Shown piece after piece: positions 1-8,241 of a DNA stretch of 64,000 nucleotides. The first letter of the stretch is position 1, and each line of letters starts with the position of its first letter. Source of the stretch: Sulfuricaulis sp040901545 (lineage in GTDB: Bacteria > Pseudomonadota > Gammaproteobacteria > Acidiferrobacterales > Sulfurifustaceae); the NCBI RefSeq assembly GCF_040901545.1, contig NZ_JBBDYL010000042.1, forward strand, positions 46,656 through 110,655. The letters are read 5' to 3'. Made by a program: the position numbers and the translations under genes. The notes under the pieces were generated by a model, which was not told the DNA's origin, did no database searches, and worked only from the letters and a program-made list of their open reading frames with translations.

Positions 1-49
1 CCGGCCAGTCGGGAAATATGAATTCGAGGGTGTTGAGCACGGCAACCAT
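1..49 (-). CDS. pgeF: Partial PgeF/YfiH purine nucleoside phosphorylase (N-terminus only)
   Basis: Only the first 16 codons are in the window. Read on the minus strand they begin MVAVLNTLEFIFPDWP, which matches the typical start of the YfiH/PgeF multicopper-oxidoreductase-fold family, where an I-x-P-D-W-P motif precedes the conserved T-T-R region. The family was long called polyphenol oxidase and is now linked to purine nucleoside phosphorolysis or peptidoglycan editing. Position supports the call: it lies directly downstream of rluD on the same strand, the standard gammaproteobacterial order. An AGGAGG sits about 18 bases upstream of the ATG, further than ideal. Identity rests on a short segment plus synteny. 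Confidence 0.6.
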   Translation of the reverse strand, partial: MVAVLNTLEFIFPDWP

Positions 50-190
50 AATATATCGATTACCTTTCCTCCTGCTGAAGTATTATCAACCAGAATAGCG
101 AATGTGTCGCCGGTTGGCGCGTAGCTGTAAAATACACCGATATATCAGAGGGAATTGTTCCAGGCGACATAGGGTCATATCCAGTTGAAA

Positions 191-1201
191 CTAATTGGAG
201 CGTAGCCTCGAATCCCGCGTCAGCATCTCCATCAATTCACTCATGTCACGCGGAACCGAGGTAACCCATTGGGTCCGTTTTCCCGTTTCAGGATGAAGCA
301 AAGACAGTTTCAGCGCATGCAGCGCCTGGCGCCTGAAGCGGTGCAGCGCATCCTTGAGTGCACCGCTGGCACCGGCCGGTATTTTGAGCCGTCCACCATA
401 CACGGGATCGCCTACCACGGGATAATGCAGGTGCGCCATATGGACGCGAATCTGGTGCGTACGCCCGGATTCAAGCTTTACCTGCACCAGCGTGTGCGCG
501 CGGTATTTTTTCAGCACACGGTAATGACTCACCGCGGGTTTGCCGCGGCTGCTGACCGCCATGCGTACACGCTGTGTGCGATGCCGGCCAATCGGAGCAT
601 TGATCGTGCCGCCCGAGATCATCACTCCATTTACTATTGCCAGGTATACGCGTTCGACCGATCGTTCTTGAAGCTGCTTAATGAGTTTCTGGCGAACAGT
701 CTCCTTTTTGGCAACCACCATCAATCCTGAAGTATCCTTATCCAACCGGTGAACGATTCCGGCACGCGGGAGTTCAGCCAGGCCGGGAACATGATTGAGC
801 AGTGCATTCAGCAGGGTCCCGCTTGGGTTTCCCGCGCCCGGATGCACCACCAGTCCCGGCGGTTTGTCGATGACCAGGATATCCGGGTCTTCGTAAACGA
901 TCGCAAGGGGTATATCCTGAGCCATCCAACCGGCATCCGTCGGTGGCGGTACCTGAATCCGGATTAAATCACCCGCGATTGCCGCAGCGCGTGGTGAAAG
1001 AAGAGAAGACGGGCGTGACGCAGGCGACGGGATGCCGGCGGCGGTTGTCGGCGAATGCGAAACCTCCACACGACCTTCCCTGATCCATTTCTGCAGGCGT
1101 GATCGTGTTACCTCCGGGAACAGCCTGGCCAACGCTTTGTCGAGCCGCATGCCGGCAAATTCACGAGGAATCCGGGCTGTGAGTTCATTTTTCTTGTTCA
1201 T
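191..1201 (-). CDS. rluD: 23S rRNA pseudouridine synthase RluD
   Basis: 336 residues, the normal RluD length. An S4 RNA-binding domain covers about residues 15-65 and the RluA-type catalytic core follows, with the active-site aspartate in HRLDKDTSGLMVV near residue 153 and the later R-T-H-Q-I-R-V-H motif. RluD makes the pseudouridines of helix 69 in 23S rRNA during 50S maturation. The insert between S4 and the core (residues about 50-75, rich in Pro and Ser) is slightly longer than usual. It diverges from bamD and precedes pgeF, as in many gammaproteobacteria. The start at 1201 has only a weak purine-rich leader, but the S4 domain begins immediately after it. Confidence 0.95.
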   Translation of the reverse strand: MNKKNELTARIPREFAGMRLDKALARLFPEVTRSRLQKWIREGRVEVSHSPTTAAGIPSPASRPSSLLSPRAAAIAGDLIRIQVPPPTDAGWMAQDIPLAIVYEDPDILVIDKPPGLVVHPGAGNPSGTLLNALLNHVPGLAELPRAGIVHRLDKDTSGLMVVAKKETVRQKLIKQLQERSVERVYLAIVNGVMISGGTINAPIGRHRTQRVRMAVSSRGKPAVSHYRVLKKYRAHTLVQVKLESGRTHQIRVHMAHLHYPVVGDPVYGGRLKIPAGASGALKDALHRFRRQALHALKLSLLHPETGKRTQWVTSVPRDMSELMEMLTRDSRLRSN

Positions 1202-1282
1202 GTCCGCCGCCGTCTATCCGGCAATGTAAAATCGGGTTAAGCTGGTCATGACTTTAAACTTTGTTTCGAGGTTAGCCAAATC

Positions 1283-2062
1283 ATGCGCCGTGACGTTTTT
1301 TATATTGCTGTACTCTCCGTCATCGTAATTATCTCCGGTTGCGCCGGAATTACCGAAGATCCCACAAAAAAATGGTCTCAGGAGCGCTTCTACCGGGAGG
1401 CACGGGAAAAAATGATGGATGGGGCTTACGAAGATGCCATCAAGTACTTCGAAACTTTGGAGGCGCGCTTTCCCTACGGCCGCTACTCCGAACAGGCACA
1501 GCTTGAAATCGCTTATGCCTATTACAAATACGATGAACCGGCGCTGGCTATCGCCGCAGCAGACCGATTTATCCGCTTGCACCCCACCCATCCGAACGTG
1601 GATTACGCCTATTACCTCAAAGGCCTGGTGAATTTCCGCGGCGAGCGGGGTATCGTCAACTGGCTGCTCGGCAGCAGCGACGACCTCACCGATCGTGACC
1701 CGAAGTCGGCCCGCGAATCATACAATGCCTTCCGCGAAGTGGTGGATCGCTTTCCCAACAGCCGTTACGCGAAGGACGCGCAGCAACGCATGGCGTATCT
1801 GTACGATGCGCAGGCTAAATACGAAACCCAGGTGGCGCGTTTCTACTACGAACGGGATCTGCATGTCGCCGCCATTAACCGCAGTAAATACGCGTTGGAG
1901 AATTATCCGCGCACACCAGCGACAGAAGACGCGCTTGGCATCATGGCGTTGTCTTACCAAAAGATGGGTATTACCCAGTTATACGACGACACCCTGCGAA
2001 TACTGAAAAAGAACTTCCCGCAAAGTCATTATCTCAAAACACTGCGCGCATCCGCGGATTAG
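1283..2062 (+). CDS. bamD: Outer membrane assembly lipoprotein BamD
   Basis: 259 residues. A lipoprotein signal peptide ends at Cys20 in VIISGCAG. The rest is the TPR-repeat superhelix of BamD/ComL/YfiO, with the recognisable segments EDAIKYFETLEARFPYGRYS and NYPRTPATEDAL. BamD is the essential lipoprotein partner of BamA in the complex that inserts beta-barrel proteins into the outer membrane. The gene diverges from rluD with 81 bp between the starts, so both promoters must lie in that short gap. No operon partner follows on the same strand; glnB converges on it. Confidence 0.96.
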   Translation: MRRDVFYIAVLSVIVIISGCAGITEDPTKKWSQERFYREAREKMMDGAYEDAIKYFETLEARFPYGRYSEQAQLEIAYAYYKYDEPALAIAAADRFIRLHPTHPNVDYAYYLKGLVNFRGERGIVNWLLGSSDDLTDRDPKSARESYNAFREVVDRFPNSRYAKDAQQRMAYLYDAQAKYETQVARFYYERDLHVAAINRSKYALENYPRTPATEDALGIMALSYQKMGITQLYDDTLRILKKNFPQSHYLKTLRASAD

Positions 2063-2279
2063 TGAACGACCGACTGTGGATTTTCCGTGAACAACGCGAC
2101 CGCGCGTTCGCGCCCATTTTTTTGACTGAGATAGCGGAACACTGTCGGATTGAGTGTGCCGAGGGACACCTCGGAGAACAACGGAAATATTAAAAATGTG
2201 GCAGCTGGCCTTGGCAACAGCCGGTATGCAACGACCATTTGCGAGAACGCCCCGGCCGACGTGGACAACCGCCGCGTAT

Positions 2280-2618
2280 TCAAATCGCGTCAGGGCCCTG
2301 TTCACCGGTGCGAATGCGGATCACCTGCTCTATGTCGGTGACAAATATTTTCCCGTCGCCGATCTTTCCGGTACGCGCGGCGTTGGATATGGCCTCAATA
2401 CACCGGTCCAGCATATTATCGGCCACAACGAGTTCAATTCTCACCTTGGGCAGGAAATCGACAACATACTCGGCCCCGCGGTAGAGTTCCGTATGGCCTT
2501 TTTGCCTACCGAAGCCTTTCACTTCGGTCACGGTTAAACCGCTCACACCCGATTCCGTTAAAGCTTCGCGGACATCATCGAGCTTGAAGGGTTTTATGAT
2601 TGCTTCGATTTTTTTCAT
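2280..2618 (-). CDS. glnB: Nitrogen regulatory protein P-II
   Basis: 112 residues, exactly the family length. The uridylylation site Tyr51 is present in the T-loop (YRGAEYVVDF) and the C-terminal signature GDGKIFVTDIEQVIRIRTGE is intact. P-II trimers sense 2-oxoglutarate and ATP/ADP and pass the nitrogen signal to GlnE, NtrB or AmtB. The gene follows nadE by 40 bp on the same strand, suggesting co-transcription, an arrangement seen in other gammaproteobacteria. Without an amtB neighbour the GlnB rather than GlnK assignment is the better guess but not certain. A GAGG lies 9 bases before the start. Confidence 0.93.
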   Translation of the reverse strand: MKKIEAIIKPFKLDDVREALTESGVSGLTVTEVKGFGRQKGHTELYRGAEYVVDFLPKVRIELVVADNMLDRCIEAISNAARTGKIGDGKIFVTDIEQVIRIRTGEQGPDAI

Positions 2619-2658
2619 TTCTGAAACCTCAGGTTAAGTCACAAATGCCTGTTTAGAA

Positions 2659-4323
2659 TTAGATACCGCCCCGGTCGGAACCGTCCTGTTTGGTTGTGCT
2701 TCCGTTTCTGAATCCGGATGTAATGGGGTAACGCCGGTCTCGACCAAAAGCACGCGGCGTGATGCGCACGCCGGGCGCGGCTTGCCGGCGCTTGTATTCA
2801 TTGCTATCGACCAAACGGATCACTTCGTGCACGGTTTTTTCGTCAAATCCCGCCGCAATAATATCATCCGCCGAGTGGTCTAGCTCCACATAACGTTCCA
2901 GAATCGGGTCCAGCACCGGATAGGGTGGCAGGTTATCCGTGTCCTTTTGGTTCGGCGCCAGTTCCGCCGTGGGTGGGCGTTCAAATACTCGGCGAGGAAT
3001 AACGTCCTGTAGCGCATTGCGGTATTCGGCAAGACGGTAAACCAGCGTTTTGGGTACATCCTTGATGGCGGAAAACCCTCCCGCCATGTCGCCGTAGAGC
3101 GTGGCATAGCCGACCGACATTTCGCTTTTATTGCCCGTTGTCAAAAGCATTTTACGTGTTTTATTGGAAATCGCCATCAGCAAGTTCCCGCGGATCCGCG
3201 CCTGGATATTTTCCTCGGTAGCGTCCCGTTTCAATCCCCTGAACTCCACTTCGAGCGCACGTAAAAAAGATTCGAACAGGTTATCGATGGGGATTAAACT
3301 GAATTTCACGCCCAACGTATTTGCCTGCGCACGCGCATCTTCGAGGCTCATCGGCGAAGTGTACTGTGAAGGCATCATAACGGCCTCGACACATGTTGCG
3401 CCGATGGCGTCCACGGCAATGCACAGCGTAAGCGCTGAATCAATTCCCCCCGAAAGTCCGACGATTGCCCTGGTGAAACCGTTCTTTCCAATATAGTCGC
3501 GGACACCGAGCACCAGCGCGGAATACACGCTCGCTTCCTCGGAAAGATCGGGCGTGATCCGTCCGGGGACGGGATTGGGCTGATCGCCCGTTTCTATTTC
3601 CACCAGATATAATCCTTCCTCGAACGCAGGTGCGCGCTGGGTCATGTTACCCCGCCCATCCACCACAAATGAATTACCGTCAAACACCAATTCATCCTGA
3701 CCACCGACCAGATTCAGATACAGGATCGGCACGGAATTCGCTTGTGCTCGGAGGGCGACAATGCCGAATCGCTCCTTTCCCCTGTTTTTGTGATAGGGTG
3801 ATGCATTCAAGTTGATCATGAGTTTTGCGCCCGCATTGGCCGCCTGTTCCACCGGACCCTGCTCCCACACGTCCTCGCAGATGGTGATGCCGACCGGCAC
3901 ATTGCCCAGTTCCATCACGCAGGAATCAACTCCCGCGGCGAAGTATCGCTTTTCATCGAATACACCGTAGTTGGGAAGACAATGCTTGAAATAGGTCGCT
4001 TCGATTTTCCCTCCACGCAGCAGTGACGCCGCGTTGTACAGTTTCCCGTATTGACGCTTGGGATATCCGACGAGCACGTCAATGCCGTGAATATTCTTGA
4101 GCATTTCTCCCAGGGCCAGTTCGACTCGCTCTGAAAGCTCGGGGCGCAATAGCAAATCTTCGGGAGGGTAACCGGTGAGGGCCAGTTCGGGAAAAACAAC
4201 CAGATCTGCCTTGAGTTCGTCGCGCGCCTTTCCCGCCGCTGTGATCATCTTGGCGGCGTTGCCGTGGATATCACCCACCAGCAGGTTAAGTTGACCAAGT
4301 GCAATGCGTAGAAGCTGTCTCAT
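2659..4323 (-). CDS. nadE: Glutamine-dependent NAD+ synthetase
   Basis: 554 residues from the ATG at 4323. The frame is open back to 4467 but the extra 48 residues have no family similarity, and MRQLLRIALGQLN is the normal beginning of the nitrilase-type domain. That domain (about 1-260) has its nucleophile in VGITICEDVWE and supplies ammonia from glutamine; the synthetase domain (about 280-554) carries the PP-loop GLSGGIDSALTLC. The enzyme amidates deamido-NAD in the last step of NAD synthesis. The gene probably forms an operon with glnB. Nothing is missing from the catalytic motifs. Confidence 0.94.
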   Translation of the reverse strand: MRQLLRIALGQLNLLVGDIHGNAAKMITAAGKARDELKADLVVFPELALTGYPPEDLLLRPELSERVELALGEMLKNIHGIDVLVGYPKRQYGKLYNAASLLRGGKIEATYFKHCLPNYGVFDEKRYFAAGVDSCVMELGNVPVGITICEDVWEQGPVEQAANAGAKLMINLNASPYHKNRGKERFGIVALRAQANSVPILYLNLVGGQDELVFDGNSFVVDGRGNMTQRAPAFEEGLYLVEIETGDQPNPVPGRITPDLSEEASVYSALVLGVRDYIGKNGFTRAIVGLSGGIDSALTLCIAVDAIGATCVEAVMMPSQYTSPMSLEDARAQANTLGVKFSLIPIDNLFESFLRALEVEFRGLKRDATEENIQARIRGNLLMAISNKTRKMLLTTGNKSEMSVGYATLYGDMAGGFSAIKDVPKTLVYRLAEYRNALQDVIPRRVFERPPTAELAPNQKDTDNLPPYPVLDPILERYVELDHSADDIIAAGFDEKTVHEVIRLVDSNEYKRRQAAPGVRITPRAFGRDRRYPITSGFRNGSTTKQDGSDRGGI

Positions 4324-4859
4324 CAATTTCCGCGATTCCGGCGACCAAGTAGCGCTATTGGCGAAAAAAGGCGTTGATAATTTTCCATTAATAGGAATAG
4401 CGTAAATATTACTCGGGTATGAATGCTTGACATTAAATCGAACAATAAATTTTTTAAACAGCGACAAATTGAGCGCAATTTAGCACATGATCCACCTCTG
4501 ATCCCATGCGTAACACCAGGTCTCCATCGTGTTCAATTGTGCACCATGCCCGCCGCATATGCGCCGGACACAATACCGAAAGCAGCGTAAACGTGGGTGC
4601 CTGGAATGGCATGTGAAAGGTTACTGAAAGAGCCAATCCCGTAGGCTTCTATAACTAATCGTCCAGACCAGAACTCCCGCGTTGTTCGGTGTCGTGATTC
4701 ACCAAAATGCCTATCAACTGAAAGGAACCCGAGATGTGTATCAAAGTCAACCGCCAGGCACGGTCTGTGCTCGCTTGTCTCTGTACCGTTGGGGGTGGTA
4801 TCACCGGTTCGAGCGATAACACGATTTATACTTTTTTCCTCCAAGTTTAGAATGAATAC
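4324..4859. other. Intergenic gap between nadE and the FemAB-like gene
   Basis: 536 bp separating divergent genes. It must hold the nadE-glnB promoter and the promoter for the gene at 4860. A TATACT resembling a -10 box lies at 4827-4832, but no good -35 is at the right distance. Minus-strand open frames inside it have no recognisable domains or ribosome binding sites. I see no RNA gene or repeat. Confidence 0.4.
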
Positions 4860-6020
4860 ATGCATGTCAGCGTTGTTGAATCCCTGGAGAATATTTCTCC
4901 CTCCGACTGGAATAAGCTCTCTGACGGATCAAATCCGTTTGTCCGTCATGAGTTTTTGTCAGCACTGGAATCGGCTGGTTGTGTCGGTGGAAAAACAGGC
5001 TGGGTACCACATCATCTCGTGATCCATGACAAGGGGCCTTTCACCGGCCGGCTGATCGGTGCCGCACCCGCGTATCTGAAAACACATTCCTACGGAGAAT
5101 ACGTATTCGACTGGGCATGGGCCGATGCCTACGAGCGATACGGGCACCAATACTATCCGAAATTGGTTATCAGTGTGCCATTCACGCCCGTGACGGGTCC
5201 TCGACTATTGGTTGCCGCCGATGCCGATAAATTGAAGGTCAAAAAAGGCTTGATAGAGGGCGCGGTTTCTCTCATGCAGAAATACGGAACCTCGTCACTG
5301 CATTGGCTCTTTATCACACGTGAAGATTCTGACCTGCTCGATGAGACCGGACACATGCTCCGCAGCGGATATCAGTTTCGCTGGAATAATCCCGGCTATC
5401 GCGATTTTGATGATTTTCTGTCCACTTTCACGGCGCAGAAACGCAAAAAAATAAAACGCGAGCGACGCCACGTGAAAGAAGCGAAAATATCCATGGAAGT
5501 GCTTACCGGTTCCGCGATCAGGAAACTCCACTGGGATACTTTCTACGAATTTTATCTTTCCACGGTTCATGCACACGGTGCGATTCCCTATCTCACACGC
5601 GAATTTTTCCTTAAGCTGGGTGACGCCATGCGCGATTCAATCGTTCTGGTACTCGCGCGCCGCGTAACACACTATGTGGCCTGTGCGCTTTATTTTAGGG
5701 GCTCGGAAACACTGTACGGGCGTTACTGGGGATGCCGGGGCGACTATCATAGCCTGCATTTTGAGACCTGCTATTATGCCGCGATCGAATACGCCATTGC
5801 GCAGGGATTCAAACATATTGAGGCCGGCGCCCAGGGCGAACACAAGCTCGCGCGCGGTTTCGAACCGGTGATCACTCGCTCGGCACATCGTTTGGCGCAT
5901 CCGCAGTTTCGGGATGCTGTCGAGAATTACCTCGCCCGGGAACGTTTAAACGTTTCCGCTTACGTGGACGAATTAAATGAGCATGCGCCTTTTAGAAGGA
6001 TAATAGCCGCTGAGGAATAG
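4860..6020 (+). CDS. GNAT-fold FemAB-like protein (DUF482 family)
   Basis: 386 residues. The protein matches the family once called peptidogalycan biosynthesis protein or DUF482: an N-terminal GNAT-like half, then a second acyltransferase-like half with IEAGAQGEHKLARGFEPV near residue 325, the family's most conserved stretch. FemAB-type enzymes add amino acids from aminoacyl-tRNA to acceptors, but the substrate of this subgroup is not established. It sits 6 bp upstream of aat, which also uses aminoacyl-tRNA, so a shared transcript is likely. A link to N-end aminoacylation is only an inference from position. An alternative start exists a few codons upstream without clear support. Confidence 0.8.
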   Translation: MHVSVVESLENISPSDWNKLSDGSNPFVRHEFLSALESAGCVGGKTGWVPHHLVIHDKGPFTGRLIGAAPAYLKTHSYGEYVFDWAWADAYERYGHQYYPKLVISVPFTPVTGPRLLVAADADKLKVKKGLIEGAVSLMQKYGTSSLHWLFITREDSDLLDETGHMLRSGYQFRWNNPGYRDFDDFLSTFTAQKRKKIKRERRHVKEAKISMEVLTGSAIRKLHWDTFYEFYLSTVHAHGAIPYLTREFFLKLGDAMRDSIVLVLARRVTHYVACALYFRGSETLYGRYWGCRGDYHSLHFETCYYAAIEYAIAQGFKHIEAGAQGEHKLARGFEPVITRSAHRLAHPQFRDAVENYLARERLNVSAYVDELNEHAPFRRIIAAEE

Positions 6021-6026
6021 CGTCAC

Positions 6027-6734
6027 ATGTTCATCCTGCAACCCGGTACCGCTGACCTGCGTTTTCCGCCGGTGGAGCTGGCGTCGCCCGAAGGATTGCT
6101 TGCCGTGGGCGGAGATCTAGGGGCTGAGCGCCTGCTCGAAGCCTATCGTCACGGGATATTTCCCTGGTTCAACGCGGGACAGCCAATTCTGTGGTGGTCG
6201 CCGGACCCGCGCGTGGTCTTGTTTCCCGCGAAATTGCATGTCTCTCACAGCCTGCGTAAAACCTTGCGTCAGAAAAGCTTTGAAGTGACGCTCGACTCGG
6301 CATTCCGCGATGTCATTCAAGGCTGCGCGCATCCGCGACGCAAGTATCCCGGTGGCGGGACATGGATCACACCGGAGATGATCGAAGCTTATTGCGTTTT
6401 GCATGAGCGGAGACTGGCTCATTCCGTGGAAACCTGGCGGGAAGGAAAATTGGTCGGCGGGCTGTATGGTGTGGCGCTGGGAAATGCCTTTTTTGGTGAG
6501 TCCATGTTCAGCCAGAAGGCGGATGCATCCAAAGTGGCATTTGCGCATCTCGTGCGGCAACTCGATGACTGGGGATATGACTTTATCGATTGCCAGCTGC
6601 CTTCAAATCATCTTTTTAAATTGGGTGCCGAGGAAATACGCCGGCGTGATTTCATGTCACGCCTGGAGGCGGCGCTCCAGCGCCCTAATCGATCGGGACG
6701 CTGGTGCTTTGATACAAATGTGGTAAAACCTTAG
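6027..6734 (+). CDS. aat: Leucyl/phenylalanyl-tRNA-protein transferase
   Basis: 235 residues. It has the Aat hallmarks: the N-terminal FPPVELASPEGLLAVGGDL, the W-W-S-P-D-P-R motif, and GGLYGVALGNAFFGESMFS in the core. Aat moves Leu or Phe from tRNA to proteins with N-terminal Arg or Lys, creating type-2 N-degrons read by ClpS. It starts 6 bp after the FemAB-like gene and 23 bp before bpt, so the three probably share one transcript. With bpt, clpA and clpS nearby it completes the N-degron route within about 5 kb. Confidence 0.96.
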   Translation: MFILQPGTADLRFPPVELASPEGLLAVGGDLGAERLLEAYRHGIFPWFNAGQPILWWSPDPRVVLFPAKLHVSHSLRKTLRQKSFEVTLDSAFRDVIQGCAHPRRKYPGGGTWITPEMIEAYCVLHERRLAHSVETWREGKLVGGLYGVALGNAFFGESMFSQKADASKVAFAHLVRQLDDWGYDFIDCQLPSNHLFKLGAEEIRRRDFMSRLEAALQRPNRSGRWCFDTNVVKP

Positions 6735-6757
6735 CGTCGACCACCAGCCTTTATGCC

Positions 6758-7492
6758 ATGACAACCCGTCACAATCCGCCGGAAATATTCCTGTCCATGC
6801 CGCATCCGTGCAGCTATCTCCCCGGACGTACGGCGACTTCGCTTTTTCTTGATCCCCGACAACCGCTCAATAGCCAGCAATACGCCGGTTTCATGCGCCT
6901 GGGTTTTCGTCGCAGTGGCGACCTTATCTACCGCCCGCATTGCCGGGAGTGCCGCGCCTGCATTCCGGTTCGTATCCCGGTAGATCGTTTTCATCCCGAT
7001 CGCGGGCAGCGGCGTGTCTGGAGACGGAATCAGGATTTATCCATGGTGTCGCATCCCCCGATCTATAACCAGGAGCATTTCGATCTGTATCAGCGTTATC
7101 AAGCCATGCGCCACCCCGGCGGCGGCATGGATGACCCCGATCCCCAGAAATACATCAACTTCCTCGGTTCAAGAAGCATTCGCACTGTTTTCTATGAAAT
7201 GAGACACCTGGATAAACTTCTGGGTGTGGCCGTGACCGATGTCCTTCCGGACGGACTCTCGGCGGTATATACCTTTTTTGATCCGGCAGAAAAGCGCCGC
7301 TCTCTCGGTTCATACGCCGTGTTATGGCAGATTGAACTCGCCAGGCAACAGCGATTCCCATGGTTGTACCTTGGCTACTGGATCAAGGATTGCCGGAAAA
7401 TGGCCTACAAAGGCAATTACCACCCGCTAGAAATTTTGCAAGACGGCCTGTGGATCGAAGCACAATCCGCCCATAAGGGAACAGGCGCATAA
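6758..7492 (+). CDS. bpt: Aspartate/glutamate leucyltransferase (arginyltransferase family)
   Basis: 244 residues. The ATE-type N-terminal cysteine cluster is present in YRPHCRECRACIPVRIPV, and the C-terminal half contains LGYWIKDCRKMAYKGNYHP, typical of bacterial Bpt. Bpt conjugates Leu to proteins with N-terminal Asp or Glu. Together with Aat it widens the set of ClpS-dependent substrates. E. coli lacks bpt, while pseudomonads, vibrios and many sulfur-oxidising gammaproteobacteria have aat and bpt side by side, as here. The 457 bp that follow hold three inverted repeats and the infA leader. Confidence 0.95.
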   Translation: MTTRHNPPEIFLSMPHPCSYLPGRTATSLFLDPRQPLNSQQYAGFMRLGFRRSGDLIYRPHCRECRACIPVRIPVDRFHPDRGQRRVWRRNQDLSMVSHPPIYNQEHFDLYQRYQAMRHPGGGMDDPDPQKYINFLGSRSIRTVFYEMRHLDKLLGVAVTDVLPDGLSAVYTFFDPAEKRRSLGSYAVLWQIELARQQRFPWLYLGYWIKDCRKMAYKGNYHPLEILQDGLWIEAQSAHKGTGA

Positions 7493-7672
7493 TCTGCTGT
7501 ACCCGTCATGGCACGCTCGTTGCGACCTGCCAACTGGACGCCGGCACATCCGCAAGACCGCAACCAGATGCTCGATTTTCTATGCCGGCTTTGCGTGACA
7601 TGATCGTCCGGCAAATCTGACGTCAGCCTCACCGCGAACGGGTAGGTCTCTCCAGCCTATCGTTTTGGTTAT

Positions 7673-7699
7673 CGCCTTGAGAGGAAGGTCTTCAAGGCG
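7673..7699. repeat. Hairpin 1 in the bpt-infA gap
   Basis: Perfect 8-bp arms CGCCTTGA (7673-7680) and TCAAGGCG (7692-7699) around an 11-nt loop. No T-tract follows on the plus strand, so a simple terminator for bpt is doubtful, though it may stabilise a transcript end. Confidence 0.55.
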
Positions 7700-7741
7700 C
7701 TTTACGCACACACCGGACTACGGCATGATACGCTGCCAATA

Positions 7742-7821
7742 ATTGATCCGGCACGAATGCTATTGAAACGAAGGCAACCTATGCAAATGGCTTACTTTGG
7801 TTTTCGTGGTGCCGGATCAAT
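7742..7821. repeat. Inverted repeat 2 in the bpt-infA gap
   Basis: Perfect 13-bp arms ATTGATCCGGCAC (7742-7754) and GTGCCGGATCAAT (7809-7821) separated by 54 bp. The sequence between has no open frame or recognisable domain. Such arms could be ends of a tiny mobile element or a long RNA stem; I saw no target-site duplication. Confidence 0.65.
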
Positions 7822-7844
7822 AATTAAAACTCTTAAGATTGCCT

Positions 7845-7934
7845 GTTATTGCGGCGGCAAGGCGTCTTATAATCAAGTCCCGATCCTGTTTATCGGGGTC
7901 GGCAATTCAGATGGATTTATGCCGCCGCAATAAC
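7845..7934. repeat. Inverted repeat 3, upstream leader of infA
   Basis: Perfect 15-bp arms GTTATTGCGGCGGCA (7845-7859) and TGCCGCCGCAATAAC (7920-7934). The 60-bp interior has a smaller hairpin, CCCGAT (7879-7884) with ATCGGG (7892-7897). The right arm ends 15 bases before the infA start and close to its ribosome binding site. A TATAAT at 7868-7873 lies between the arms, so transcription may begin inside, in which case only part of the stem would be in the RNA. Confidence 0.65.
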
Positions 7935-7949
7935 GGCATAGGACGGCGT

Positions 7950-8168
7950 GTGGCGAAAGAAGAGCATATTGAAATGGAGGGAACCATCACCGAAACCCTT
8001 CCCAACACCCTGTTTCGGGTCAAGCTCGACAACGGACACATCGTGACCGCCCACATTTCCGGAAAAATGCGCAAGAACTATATCCGCATACTCACCGGCG
8101 ACCGGGTCACGGTTCAGCTCACGCCTTACGATCTCACCAAGGGCCGTATTACCTTCCGCGCCCGGTAG
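7950..8168 (+). CDS. infA: Translation initiation factor IF-1
   Basis: 72 residues from a GTG at 7950, exactly the IF-1 length; the start VAKEEHIEMEGTI parallels the classical MAKEDNIEMQG. AGGA lies 6 bases upstream. The single OB-fold domain is complete, ending ITFRAR. IF-1 binds the 30S A site with IF-2 and IF-3 during initiation. Although the frame is open to 7839, the extension is not conserved. The neighbours clpA and aat are the same as in E. coli, where infA also lies between them. Confidence 0.95.
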   Translation: MAKEEHIEMEGTITETLPNTLFRVKLDNGHIVTAHISGKMRKNYIRILTGDRVTVQLTPYDLTKGRITFRAR

Positions 8169-8241
8169 GCATCGTTAGAAAACCCCGCCGTAACGGCACA
8201 AGGCGCACAGCAGGTGACGTCGTAGCCGAGATAGGACGGAA

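Noticed and set aside
2059..2283. 74-codon minus-strand frame with a TTG start overlapping the glnB stop
   Set aside because: The overlap is tempting as coupling, but the protein has no conserved look and it runs into the bamD end.
4533..4865. 110-codon minus-strand frame in the nadE upstream gap
   Set aside because: No ribosome binding site, no recognisable motif and position inside a promoter region.
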